Positions 52,810-60,617 of a DNA stretch of 64,000 nucleotides are shown in pieces. The notes under the pieces were generated by a model. That model had not been told where the DNA came from and did no database searches. It saw only the letters and a program-made list of their open reading frames with translations. The DNA is from Nocardioides alkalitolerans DSM 16699. Its GTDB lineage: Bacteria > Actinomycetota > Actinomycetes > Propionibacteriales > Nocardioidaceae. A program made the translations under genes and the position numbers. The stretch is from assembly GCF_000426525.1 (NCBI RefSeq), contig NZ_KE384533.1:248001-312000 (forward strand), in the 5' to 3' direction. How positions within the stretch are numbered: position 1 is the stretch's first letter; the number at the start of each line of letters is the position of its first letter.

Positions 52810-53236
52810 CCCTTGCGCCGACCCTCGAGGGCTATTCCCGAATCATCCAGGGAATTGATCCCGGATTCCTCGCCAGCCGGGCGGACGGAATTCGAGAGAC
52901 CCGACCCTCAGGCAATTCTGGGCCGCTCCGCCCACCCCGCGCGGGCACCACGATCGACGCGCGTTCGTGATCCGGATCCGCGTCAGACCGCGGTCAGGGC
53001 GGCCTCGGAGGGCGTCCGCCAGTTTCTCTGACGCGGTTCTCGATCACGATTCCAGCACTTTCCCGAGAAATGGCCCGCATATCGTTCGACGCCGCTCGAA
53101 CGGGCGTGCAGGAAAGTGTGCTGCACAAAGATGCAGAAACCTTCCCTGGCTGTGTGCGTCGATCACTCTTTACCTTTTCCCCACGTCGCCGAGACCCGGC
53201 GACGACCCCCGGAAACGGGCAGAGAGAGGAAGACAC
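52810..53236 (+). promoter_or_regulatory. AT-rich 427-bp leader region of the secreted protease
   Basis: No gene is apparent. The stretch is much AT-richer than the surroundings. Hairpins can form at 53083-53102 (CGTTCGA / TCGAACG) and 53185-53203 (GTCGCCG / CGGCGAC), the latter just ahead of the ribosome site GAGAGAGGAAG. The protease promoter must lie here; a long structured 5' leader is likely. Confidence 0.5.
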
Positions 53237-54466
53237 ATGCGATCTCGGCGTCATGTGCGGTACATCGGTCTCGTCGCCGTCACGAGTGCTCTGGCACTCG
53301 GCGGCACCTCCACGGTCTTCGCGGCCTCGTCGGCCGGCGGTGAGGTCACCACCGTCGGCGGCGGCGCCGACACCCGGTCGTCGTTCAGCGCCCACGAGGT
53401 GCGCCTCATGGCGACGAGCAGCGGGCTCAGCTTCGCCGAGCAGGACCAGCTGCTCGAGCGCCAGGAGCAGTCGAACGAGGTCCTGGACGACCTCCGCTCC
53501 TCCGGGCTCGACTTCGACGGCGCCTTCCTCGACGGCGACGGCAGCCTCGTCGTGCGGGCCGAGAGCGGCTCGTCCGAGGCCCGCGCCGCCACCGCGGCCG
53601 GCGCCGAGGTGCAGGACGCGCGCTTCGGCGAGACCGACCTCGCCCACCTGCAGGGCCTGCTGGCCGCCACCGACCTCGGGGGCGTCGCCGCGCTCGAGCT
53701 CGACGTGCCCGGCGACCGCCTGGTCGTCCGCAGCTCCGACGACCTCTCGGCCGAGGTGCAGTCGCTCGTCGACCGGTACTCCTCCGCCGTCACCGTCGTC
53801 GACGCCCCCGCGAACACCACCACCGTGGGCTTCCGCGGCGGCGACGGCCTCTGGCAGGGCGGCGGCTACTGCTCCGCGGGTTTCCCCGCCCGCAACTCCG
53901 CCGGCACCCGGTTCATGATCTGGGCCGGCCACTGCAACGAGGGCGGCGGGTCGTTCACCCTCGGCAACGGCGGCCCCCGCGTGATGACGTCGGTCGCCTC
54001 GGCGTTCCGGAGCTACGACGGCCAGCCCGACCGCGACATCGGCTACACCCGGATCGACGCCGAGGACTCGCTGTCGACGAACGTGAACCCGTACGGCTCC
54101 GGTCGCAACGTCAACGCCCCCAACGGAGCCTCGCGGCCCGCCGTCGGCACCCAGCTCTGCAAGTCCGGCGCCACCACCGGCGTCACCTGCGGGCAGATCC
54201 TCAGCTACAACAACACCGTCAACTACGTCGACTCCTCCGGTCGCCAGCAGGCGTCCGTCAGCGGTCTCATGCGCTCCAGCGTGTGCACCGACCAGGGCGA
54301 CTCGGGCGGCGCCTACACCGCCGGCGGCTTCGCCGTCGGGCTCACCTCGGGCGGCCCCGTCGGCCAGACCTGCACCTTCGACGGCGGCTTCCAGTCGGGC
54401 AAGTCGTCCTACGTGCAGCCGGTCACCGACGCGCTCAACTACTACGGCCTGACGTACGGCGGCTGA
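53237..54466 (+). CDS. Secreted S1 family serine protease (streptogrisin/alpha-lytic type)
   Basis: A 409-residue prepro-protease. The signal peptide (MRSRRHVRYIGLVAV to VFAAS, cleavage near residue 30) is followed by a propeptide of about 170 residues. The mature domain starts near VGFRGGDGLWQGGGYCSAGF. The catalytic triad is in WAGHCN, DRDIGYTRI and DQGDSGGAY. Cys pairs fit the alpha-lytic fold. It should be exported and self-processed. ATG 53237 is chosen by signal-peptide logic and GAGAGGA ahead; a longer frame start is spurious. Confidence 0.95.
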   Translation: MRSRRHVRYIGLVAVTSALALGGTSTVFAASSAGGEVTTVGGGADTRSSFSAHEVRLMATSSGLSFAEQDQLLERQEQSNEVLDDLRSSGLDFDGAFLDGDGSLVVRAESGSSEARAATAAGAEVQDARFGETDLAHLQGLLAATDLGGVAALELDVPGDRLVVRSSDDLSAEVQSLVDRYSSAVTVVDAPANTTTVGFRGGDGLWQGGGYCSAGFPARNSAGTRFMIWAGHCNEGGGSFTLGNGGPRVMTSVASAFRSYDGQPDRDIGYTRIDAEDSLSTNVNPYGSGRNVNAPNGASRPAVGTQLCKSGATTGVTCGQILSYNNTVNYVDSSGRQQASVSGLMRSSVCTDQGDSGGAYTAGGFAVGLTSGGPVGQTCTFDGGFQSGKSSYVQPVTDALNYYGLTYGG

Positions 54467-54501
54467 CGCCCCCGACCGACCAGGTCACTCGTCCGACGCG
54501 G

Positions 54502-54534
54502 CCCGCGTCGCCGGCCCACCGCCGGCGGCGCGGG
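54502..54534 (+). terminator. Terminator hairpin after the protease gene
   Basis: A 14-bp stem (54502-54515 with 54521-54534, one U-G pair) and a 5-nt loop, starting 36 bp after the protease stop. No T tract. Confidence 0.72.
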
Positions 54535-54636
54535 TCGTCGTACGCCACCACGGACGGCGTCACGATCGTCGCCCACCTCCCTCCACCACCACGGGGGTCC
54601 GCGTCGGGCGCCCGTCGCCGCACCGAAGGAGCCGCC

Positions 54637-54960
54637 ATGCCCGTCACCCCGCTCCGGACCCGGCAGCACGTCCGCGACGGCCTGCTGGAGGTCCGGCTCC
54701 TGCACCCCCCGGGGGTGGCCGCGGACGTGGTGGCCGGCGCGGTGGAGGTGCTCCGCGAGCGCTTGGCGCAGGTGCCCCGCACCTGGGTGACCATCGCCCG
54801 CGGGAGCGGCTGGCCGCACGACGACCCCGAGGACCCCCGCTCCCTCTACGTCACGGCCTCCGGCGACATGGCCGCACTGGGGGAGCTGGCCCGGCGGGCC
54901 GTCTCGTTCCCCTACGCGGGTGGCGTCGACGTGTCCGTGGTCGAGATGCCCTGCTCCTGA
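54637..54960 (+). CDS. Small protein, unknown
   Basis: A 107-residue protein, start ATG 54637 with GAAGGAG ahead. It has TWVTIARGSGWPHDDPEDPR and AALGELARRAVSFPYAGGVD. No family recognised. Its last 49 bp overlap the end of the convergent sigma factor gene, which is unusual but tolerated because both stops are clear. Confidence 0.6.
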   Translation: MPVTPLRTRQHVRDGLLEVRLLHPPGVAADVVAGAVEVLRERLAQVPRTWVTIARGSGWPHDDPEDPRSLYVTASGDMAALGELARRAVSFPYAGGVDVSVVEMPCS

Positions 54961-56666
54961 GGCGCGGCGCCCCGGGGTGCGACCTCGGGCGGCTCCTCCG
55001 CGCAGACGAACGGCGCCACCAGCGGGACCGCCGTGACGCTGTGCTCGGTGTCGGACGAGGTCGACGACACCGAGGCCTCGGACCCGTCGGTGAAGTACGT
55101 GGTCGTCAGCGTGGTCGTGGTGACGACCGTGGTCACGACGGTCTCCCGCGCGCCCTCGACCACCTCGATCCCGCAGCGGACCTCCGACGGCCCCTCCGCC
55201 TCGCTCACGACGGTCTGGGAGATCGTGACCACCTCCACCACCTGCGAGGTCGTCACCAGCCGCACGTCACCGGCGCCGCCGTCGTACGACGGCATCCGCG
55301 CGTCCGACCGGCCCTGGTCCTCGTCGGTCGTGGTGCTGCTCGCCTGCTCGGTGGTGGGCGGTGACGCCTCGACGATCGTCCAGGACGGCTCGGTCGGCGA
55401 GGGCTCCCCGACGGTCCACACCTCCCACGCGGGCTCGGGCGACGCCGGGGCGGCGCCGGCCGGCAGCGGTGCTGGCGTGGGGGCGGGCGTGGGTGTCGAC
55501 GGCGTCGTCTCCGGCTCGGCCGGGAGGGGGGCGCGCCGCGGCTGCTCCGACGGGGACGTCGGTGCTCCGGTCGGCGCCGCGGCCGCGTCCGGCGACGGGA
55601 CCGCCGGCGTACCGCTGTCGTCACCCCCGTCGGACGGCCGTGCCCCCGTCGTCGGCGGCACGGGCGTCGGCAGCACCGGGGCTGGCGCCGCCGACCGCGG
55701 CGGCTCGGGCGCGGCCTCGCGCTGCAGGGGCGGTACGACGACGACCGCCACCGCGGTCGTGGTCGCCACGGCCGCCACCGCGACCGGGGTCGTGACCGAC
55801 GACAGCGAGCCCTTGAGGCTCAGCAGGGCCCCGGTCACCCAGGTCGTCGCCGCGGCCACCGGGAGGGCTCCGCCACCGGCGGCGGAGAGCACGCCCACCG
55901 CCACGACCGGCACGAGCCACACGCCGATCCGCTCGTCCACCTCGCGCAGCTGGAGGTGCACGGAGGTGCACTCCACGCACTCCGCGAGGTGGTCGCCCAC
56001 GCGGGTCGTCTGCCGTGCCGTCAGGTGGCCCCGGACGAGTCCGGGCAGCCGCGCACGGACGGACCGGCACCCGCGGCGGTCGTCGCCGACGACGGCCTGC
56101 ACGTGCTGGGCGAGGTAGGCCTCCCGCAGCGCGCCGCGGGCCCGGTAGACGAGGGCGGAGACCGCGTTGGCGCTCGTGCCCGCCGTCGCGGCGACCTCGT
56201 GGGGCTTCAGGCCCTCGACGTCGACCTGCCACAACACCCGGCGCCACCGCTCGGGCAACGCGTCGAAGGCCCCGACCACCAGCTCGCGCTCGAGGCCGTC
56301 CATGTGGAAGGGGTCGAGCGGCGCCGCCTCGGTGAGCACCTCGTCGTCACCGGTGACCACGACGCGGCCGCCGAGGCGGTTCACCCGTGCGGCCTCGTGC
56401 CGGACCGCGGCGAGGAGGTAGCCCCGGAACGACTCCACCGGACCGCGGCCCGCGGACAGCTGGCGCAGCACCTGCAGGAACGCCTCGGCCGCGACGTCCT
56501 CCGCGTCGACGCGGCTGAACCGGCGTGCGAGCCCCAGCGCGGCCGGATGGTGGCGGCGGAAGAGCTCGGCGACCGCTGCGGCGTCGTGCCGGCGGGCGCG
56601 GGCGACGAGGGCGCCGTCGCCGTCCTCGTCTGGTTCCGACGTGCTCGTGGGTCCTGCTGCGTTCAC
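54912..56666 (-). CDS. Sigma-70 (ECF-type) factor fused to a zinc-finger, membrane and surface region
   Basis: A 584-residue protein. Residues about 20-100 are sigma region 2 (AAVAELFRRHHPAALGLARR, DVAAEAFLQVLRQL). About 125-190 are region 4 (LPERWRRVLWQVDVEGLKPH, GTSANAVSALVYRARGALRE). Then comes an anti-sigma-like zinc motif (DHLAECVECTSVHLQL), two hydrophobic segments (about 245-300) and some 280 residues of Pro/Ser/Thr/Glu-rich sequence. Sigma and anti-sigma functions appear to be in one polypeptide tethered to the membrane. Release would need proteolysis. The start is a GTG. Confidence 0.85.
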   Translation of the reverse strand: MNAAGPTSTSEPDEDGDGALVARARRHDAAAVAELFRRHHPAALGLARRFSRVDAEDVAAEAFLQVLRQLSAGRGPVESFRGYLLAAVRHEAARVNRLGGRVVVTGDDEVLTEAAPLDPFHMDGLERELVVGAFDALPERWRRVLWQVDVEGLKPHEVAATAGTSANAVSALVYRARGALREAYLAQHVQAVVGDDRRGCRSVRARLPGLVRGHLTARQTTRVGDHLAECVECTSVHLQLREVDERIGVWLVPVVAVGVLSAAGGGALPVAAATTWVTGALLSLKGSLSSVTTPVAVAAVATTTAVAVVVVPPLQREAAPEPPRSAAPAPVLPTPVPPTTGARPSDGGDDSGTPAVPSPDAAAAPTGAPTSPSEQPRRAPLPAEPETTPSTPTPAPTPAPLPAGAAPASPEPAWEVWTVGEPSPTEPSWTIVEASPPTTEQASSTTTDEDQGRSDARMPSYDGGAGDVRLVTTSQVVEVVTISQTVVSEAEGPSEVRCGIEVVEGARETVVTTVVTTTTLTTTYFTDGSEASVSSTSSDTEHSVTAVPLVAPFVCAEEPPEVAPRGAAPQEQGISTTDTSTPPA

Positions 56667-56837
56667 CGTGGTCCGTTTCCCGAGAGACGTACGTGGCCCG
56701 TCCCTCCGACGGACCGTCGCGCGCGGTCACCCGTGGGAGTGACCACCCCGCACGTGTACCGAGTCGGACCAGGGTGCCCCATGACGCGAAAACGCCGCTC
56801 CTCGTCGTACGACGTGGCGCGCCCTCGCCGTACGACG

Positions 56838-56876
56838 CCCGACGGGGCCGGCGCGTGGTGCGCCGGCCCCGTCGGG
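56838..56876 (-). terminator. Terminator of the osmoprotectant ABC operon
   Basis: A perfect 17-bp stem (56838-56854 with 56860-56876) and a 5-nt loop, 30 bp past the stop of the substrate-binding protein gene. Confidence 0.85.
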
Positions 56877-56906
56877 TCGTGCTGGTCGTGCTGGTCGTGC
56901 GGCTGC

Positions 56907-57854
56907 TCAGAGCAGGTCGTACTCCTCGAGGAAGGCCTGCGCGACGCTGACCGGGTCCTCGCGGTCGACCTGCACGCGGGCGAGGTACTCCGTGAGGTTC
57001 TCCGTGGTGAGGGCCTCGGAGACGCCGTTGAGGGCGTCCTCGACGTCGTCGGTCACCTTGTCGGAGTTGATCAGCGGGATGATGTTCTCGGAGAGGTAGA
57101 GGTTCTCCGGGTCGTCGAGCACCACCCAGTCGTTGGTCGCGATCGCCGAGTCGGTGGAGAAGACGTTGGCGACGTCGATCGTGCCGTCCTGGAGCGCGGC
57201 GACGGTGAGCGGGCCACCGGCGTCGAGCGGGCGGAACTCGCCGAAGACGACGCCGTACTTGTCCTCGAGGCCGATGAGGCCCTGGTAGCGCTCGCGCCAC
57301 TCCGGGCCGGCGCCCACGACGAGGTCGCCGGCGACGGGCTCGAGGTCGGCGATGGTCTCCAGGCCGTACTCGTCGGCCGTCTCCTGCGTGACGGTCAGGG
57401 TGTCCTTGTCCTCCGCGTCGGACTGCGGGAGGGTCTCGGAGCCCTCGGGCAGGACGTCCTGCAGCGCCGCCTCGACGTCCTCGGGCGACGTGACGTCCTC
57501 CGGCACGCCGTCGGGCATCAGGTAGGCGAGGAGCGCGCCGTTGTACTCGGGGAGCAGGTCGATGTCGCCGCTCTCGAAGGCCTCCATGTAGACCTCGCGC
57601 GCGCCGATGTTCGGCGTGGTCTCCACGTCGACGCCCTTGGCCTCGAGGGCCTGGGCGTAGATCTGCATGAGCAGCTCGCTCTCGGGGAAGTTCGCCGAGC
57701 CGACGACGATGGTGTCGCCGTCGCCGCCCCCGCTCGAGAACGCGTCGTCGCCGCCGTCGTCCGAGCCGCAGGCGGAGAGGACGAGGCCGGCGGCGAGGCC
57801 GGTGACGCTGAGCAGCGCGAGCGAGCGTCGGCTGCGGTGGTGGGTGTGGAACAT
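56907..57854 (-). CDS. Substrate-binding lipoprotein of an osmoprotectant/choline-type ABC transporter
   Basis: A 315-residue lipoprotein: signal peptide with lipobox LSAC (Cys29), then the OpuAC/ProX fold (VVGSANFPESELLMQIYAQA, PEYNGALLAYLM, DVANVFSTDSAI). Such proteins bind glycine betaine, choline or carnitine. It is the last gene of a four-gene operon (ATPase, permease, permease, binding protein). Ligand choice between betaine, choline and others cannot be told from sequence by eye. Confidence 0.92.
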   Translation of the reverse strand: MFHTHHRSRRSLALLSVTGLAAGLVLSACGSDDGGDDAFSSGGGDGDTIVVGSANFPESELLMQIYAQALEAKGVDVETTPNIGAREVYMEAFESGDIDLLPEYNGALLAYLMPDGVPEDVTSPEDVEAALQDVLPEGSETLPQSDAEDKDTLTVTQETADEYGLETIADLEPVAGDLVVGAGPEWRERYQGLIGLEDKYGVVFGEFRPLDAGGPLTVAALQDGTIDVANVFSTDSAIATNDWVVLDDPENLYLSENIIPLINSDKVTDDVEDALNGVSEALTTENLTEYLARVQVDREDPVSVAQAFLEEYDLL

Positions 57855-57920
57855 GGGTCTACCTCTCGGGGTCAGGCACAGCGGGGGGAACGGTTCGCCG
57901 ATGTGGACGAAGGCTAGCGA

Positions 57921-58718
57921 CTAGAGCGACTTGCGGGGGGCTTTGTCCATTCCGACACCTCCAGGGGTGGGGGCGTCGTCCGCGACGTCGGGCACGTCCT
58001 CCGACGCGGTGAGGGCCGCGGGCGCGTTGCTGCCGCGGCGGGGACCGCGCGAGGCGCGGCCGTCGACGCCCGGCGAGACCACGAGGCGCTGCACGAGGCT
58101 GAACACGAGGTCGACCACCACGGCGAGCACCGCCAGCACGATCGCGCCGGCGACCACCCGCGGGTAGTCGCGCAGCGCGAGCCCGTCGAAGAGGTAGCGG
58201 CCGAGGCCGCCGAGGCCGACGTACGCCGCCAGGGTCGCCGTCGAGACCACCTGCAGGGCCGCGTTGCGCAGGCCGCCGAAGACGATGGGCCAGGCGTTGG
58301 GCAGCTCGACCTGGAAGACGATCTGCCATTCCTTCATGCCCACGCCGCGCGCCGCGTCGACCGTCGCGCCCGACACGGCGCGCATCCCGGCGTACGTCGT
58401 GGTGAGGATCGGCGGGATCGCCAGCACCACCAGCGCGACGGTCACCGGAGTGAGGCCGACACCGACGATGGCGAGCACCAGCATCACCACGCCCAGCGTG
58501 GGCAGGGCCCGACCGGCGTTGCCGAGGTTGATGGCGAGGAAGGCCCCGCGGTTCGTGTGGCCGATGAGGAGCCCCAGCGGGAAGGCGACGACGAACGCGA
58601 TCACGAGCGCCGTGGCCGAGTAGCCGAGGTGCTCGATCGTGCGGTTGACGAAGCCGTCGTTGTTGCCGGGCTGCCAGTTGGTGGCGTCGAGCAGGAAGCT
58701 CAGGATGCCGTCGTTCAT
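57921..58718 (-). CDS. ABC permease, osmoprotectant type (second)
   Basis: A 265-residue permease with about six spans. It has the ProW-type coupling loop (VDAARGVGMKEWQIVFQVEL) and a polar C-terminal extension of about 45 residues. ATG 58718 overlaps the stop of the other permease (ATGA). Together they form the channel. The polar tail lies on the cytoplasmic side and has no known role. Confidence 0.93.
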   Translation of the reverse strand: MNDGILSFLLDATNWQPGNNDGFVNRTIEHLGYSATALVIAFVVAFPLGLLIGHTNRGAFLAINLGNAGRALPTLGVVMLVLAIVGVGLTPVTVALVVLAIPPILTTTYAGMRAVSGATVDAARGVGMKEWQIVFQVELPNAWPIVFGGLRNAALQVVSTATLAAYVGLGGLGRYLFDGLALRDYPRVVAGAIVLAVLAVVVDLVFSLVQRLVVSPGVDGRASRGPRRGSNAPAALTASEDVPDVADDAPTPGGVGMDKAPRKSL

Positions 58719-59383
58719 CGCGCGCCCCCGACCCGGGCCCACGGCGTGACCAGCCGCTGGACCAGCACGATGATGCTGTCGGCGAGCAGCGCGAGGAGCA
58801 CCGAGAGCACGAGGCCGATGACGATCGGCGGCGCGTAGAAGCCGAGCTGGAAGCCGCGGGTGAAGAGCTGGCCGAGGCTCTGGATGCCGATGAGGGCCGA
58901 CACGGTCACCATGCTCACGTTCGCGACCGTGGTGATGCGCAGCCCGGCCATGATCACCGGCAGGGCCAGCGGCAGCTCGACGGTGAACCAGCGACGGGCG
59001 GGCTTGTAGCCCATCGCGGTCGCGGCCTCCACGACCTGCTGGTCGACCGAGGCGAGGCCGTCGGCGGTGGTGCGCACCAGCAGCGCGAGGCTGTAGAGCG
59101 TGAGCGCGATGACGACGTTCAGCGGGTCGAGGATGCTCGTGCCGATGATCGCCGGCAGCGCCAGGAAGAGGGCGAGCGACGGGATCGTGTAGATGACGCT
59201 GCTGAGCGTCAGGATCGGGTGCTTGAGCCAGCCGTAGCGCACCACGGCCCAGCCGAGCGGCAGCGCCAGCACGAACGAGATCGCGACGGGCAGCAGCGCC
59301 AGCCAGATGTGCTGCACCAGCGACTCGAGCACCGTCTCGTGGTTGATCTCGAGGTAGGTGCGGACGTCGGAGAAGAACTCCAT
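58715..59383 (-). CDS. ABC permease, osmoprotectant type (first)
   Basis: A 222-residue permease with about six spans and the coupling loop VVEAATAMGYKPARRWFTVE. It is typical of OpuCB/OpuCD-like subunits. It lies 11 bp after the ATPase gene and overlaps the second permease by 4 bp. Confidence 0.93.
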   Translation of the reverse strand: MEFFSDVRTYLEINHETVLESLVQHIWLALLPVAISFVLALPLGWAVVRYGWLKHPILTLSSVIYTIPSLALFLALPAIIGTSILDPLNVVIALTLYSLALLVRTTADGLASVDQQVVEAATAMGYKPARRWFTVELPLALPVIMAGLRITTVANVSMVTVSALIGIQSLGQLFTRGFQLGFYAPPIVIGLVLSVLLALLADSIIVLVQRLVTPWARVGGAR

Positions 59384-59394
59384 GGCAGCCGGCC

Positions 59395-60441
59395 TCAGCC
59401 GTCCGTGCCGCTGAGCCGCTCGAGCTGGCGCACCCGCACGAACTCGGCGACGGTGGCGTGCCGCACCAGCCCGTCGGCGCGCCCGTCGGCGTCGACCCGG
59501 ACCGCGGCCCCCGCCGGCGAGAGGATGGCGAGGTCGGTGACGGCCCGGAGGCTGTCACCGGCGCTCCACGAGCCCTCGGTCGGCAGCGCCCGGCCGTGGC
59601 CGGTCCAGCCGGTCGGGCGGCCCGCGTCGTCGACCGCGAGGCGCAGGCCCTCCACCTCGGTGTCGACCGGCTCCACCGGCAGGTCGGCGCTGGCGGCGAA
59701 GGAGAGCCCGCGGAACCCGCGGTCGCGCCCCACGAAGCCGGCCACGAAGTCGTCGGCGGGGTTGGCGAGCAGGTCCTCGGGGCCGGCGAGCTGGGCCAGC
59801 CGGCCGCCCTCGGCGAAGACGGCCACGTTGTCGCCGAGCTTGATGGCCTCGTCGATGTCGTGGGTGACCATCACGATGGTCTTGCCGAGCTCGCCCTGCA
59901 GGCGGAGGAACTCCTGCTGGAGGCTGTCGCGCACCACGGGGTCGACGGCCGAGAACGGCTCGTCCATCAGCATGACCGGCGGGTCCGCGGCGAGCGCGCG
60001 GGCGACGCCGACGCGCTGCTGCTGGCCGCCCGAGAGCTGCACCGGGTAGCGGTCGGCCATGCCCGTCGTCAGACCGACCCGCTCCAGCAGCTCGTAGGCC
60101 CGCTTGCGGGCCTCCTTGCGCGAGAGCCCCGTCAGCACCGGCACGGTCGCGACGTTGTCGACCACCGTGCGGTGCGGGAAGAGCCCCGCGTGCTGGATGA
60201 CGTAGCCGATGGAGCGGCGCAGCAGCGCCGGGTCCTGGGCGGTCACGTCCTTGCCGTCGATGCGGATCGTGCCGGACGTCGGGTCGATCATCCGGTTGAT
60301 CATGCGGAGCGAGGTCGTCTTGCCGCAGCCCGAGGGGCCCACGAAGACGGTGATCGCGCCCGTCGGGATGGTCAGCGAGAGGTTGCCCACCGCCACCGTC
60401 CCGTCGGGATACTGCTTGGTGACGTCGTCGAACTCGATCAC
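59395..60441 (-). CDS. ABC ATPase, osmoprotectant type (OpuCA/ProV-like)
   Basis: A 348-residue ATPase: Walker A GPSGCGKTTSLRMINRMIDP, signature LSGGQQQRVGVARAL, Walker B VMLMDEPFSAVDP and H-loop VTHDIDEA. The C-terminal 100 residues hold a degenerate CBS-like region; in OpuA-type systems CBS domains sense ionic strength. GTG 60441 has GAGGAGG ahead. First gene of the operon, divergent from the lyase homologue. Confidence 0.93.
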   Translation of the reverse strand: MIEFDDVTKQYPDGTVAVGNLSLTIPTGAITVFVGPSGCGKTTSLRMINRMIDPTSGTIRIDGKDVTAQDPALLRRSIGYVIQHAGLFPHRTVVDNVATVPVLTGLSRKEARKRAYELLERVGLTTGMADRYPVQLSGGQQQRVGVARALAADPPVMLMDEPFSAVDPVVRDSLQQEFLRLQGELGKTIVMVTHDIDEAIKLGDNVAVFAEGGRLAQLAGPEDLLANPADDFVAGFVGRDRGFRGLSFAASADLPVEPVDTEVEGLRLAVDDAGRPTGWTGHGRALPTEGSWSAGDSLRAVTDLAILSPAGAAVRVDADGRADGLVRHATVAEFVRVRQLERLSGTDG

Positions 60442-60551
60442 CGGTGTCCTCCTCGTCGGAGCGGCTCTCGGTCGAGCAGCACCAGGGTCGTCGTCCGCCG
60501 TCAGGCGCGCGGATCGAGATGCTACCCAGCGTCGCATGACAGCGGGCCCGT

Positions 60552-60585
60552 ATGAATGGTTCCATTCATTGTTAACACGATCGTG
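60552..60585. promoter_or_regulatory. Palindromes in the AT-rich divergent promoter region
   Basis: ATGAATGG-TT-CCATTCAT (60552-60569) is a perfect 18-bp inverted repeat; CACGATCGTG (60576-60585) is a second palindrome. They lie between the ABC operon (start 60441) and the lyase gene (start 60618) in the AT-richest patch nearby. They look like operators for one or two repressors, not identified here. Confidence 0.6.
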
Positions 60586-60617
60586 AATAGGACGACCCAG
60601 GGCAGGAGGGCTGTGTA

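Noticed and set aside
53081..53203. Riboswitch ahead of the S1 protease
   Set aside because: Two simple hairpins are seen but no known riboswitch core; a leader is listed without that claim.
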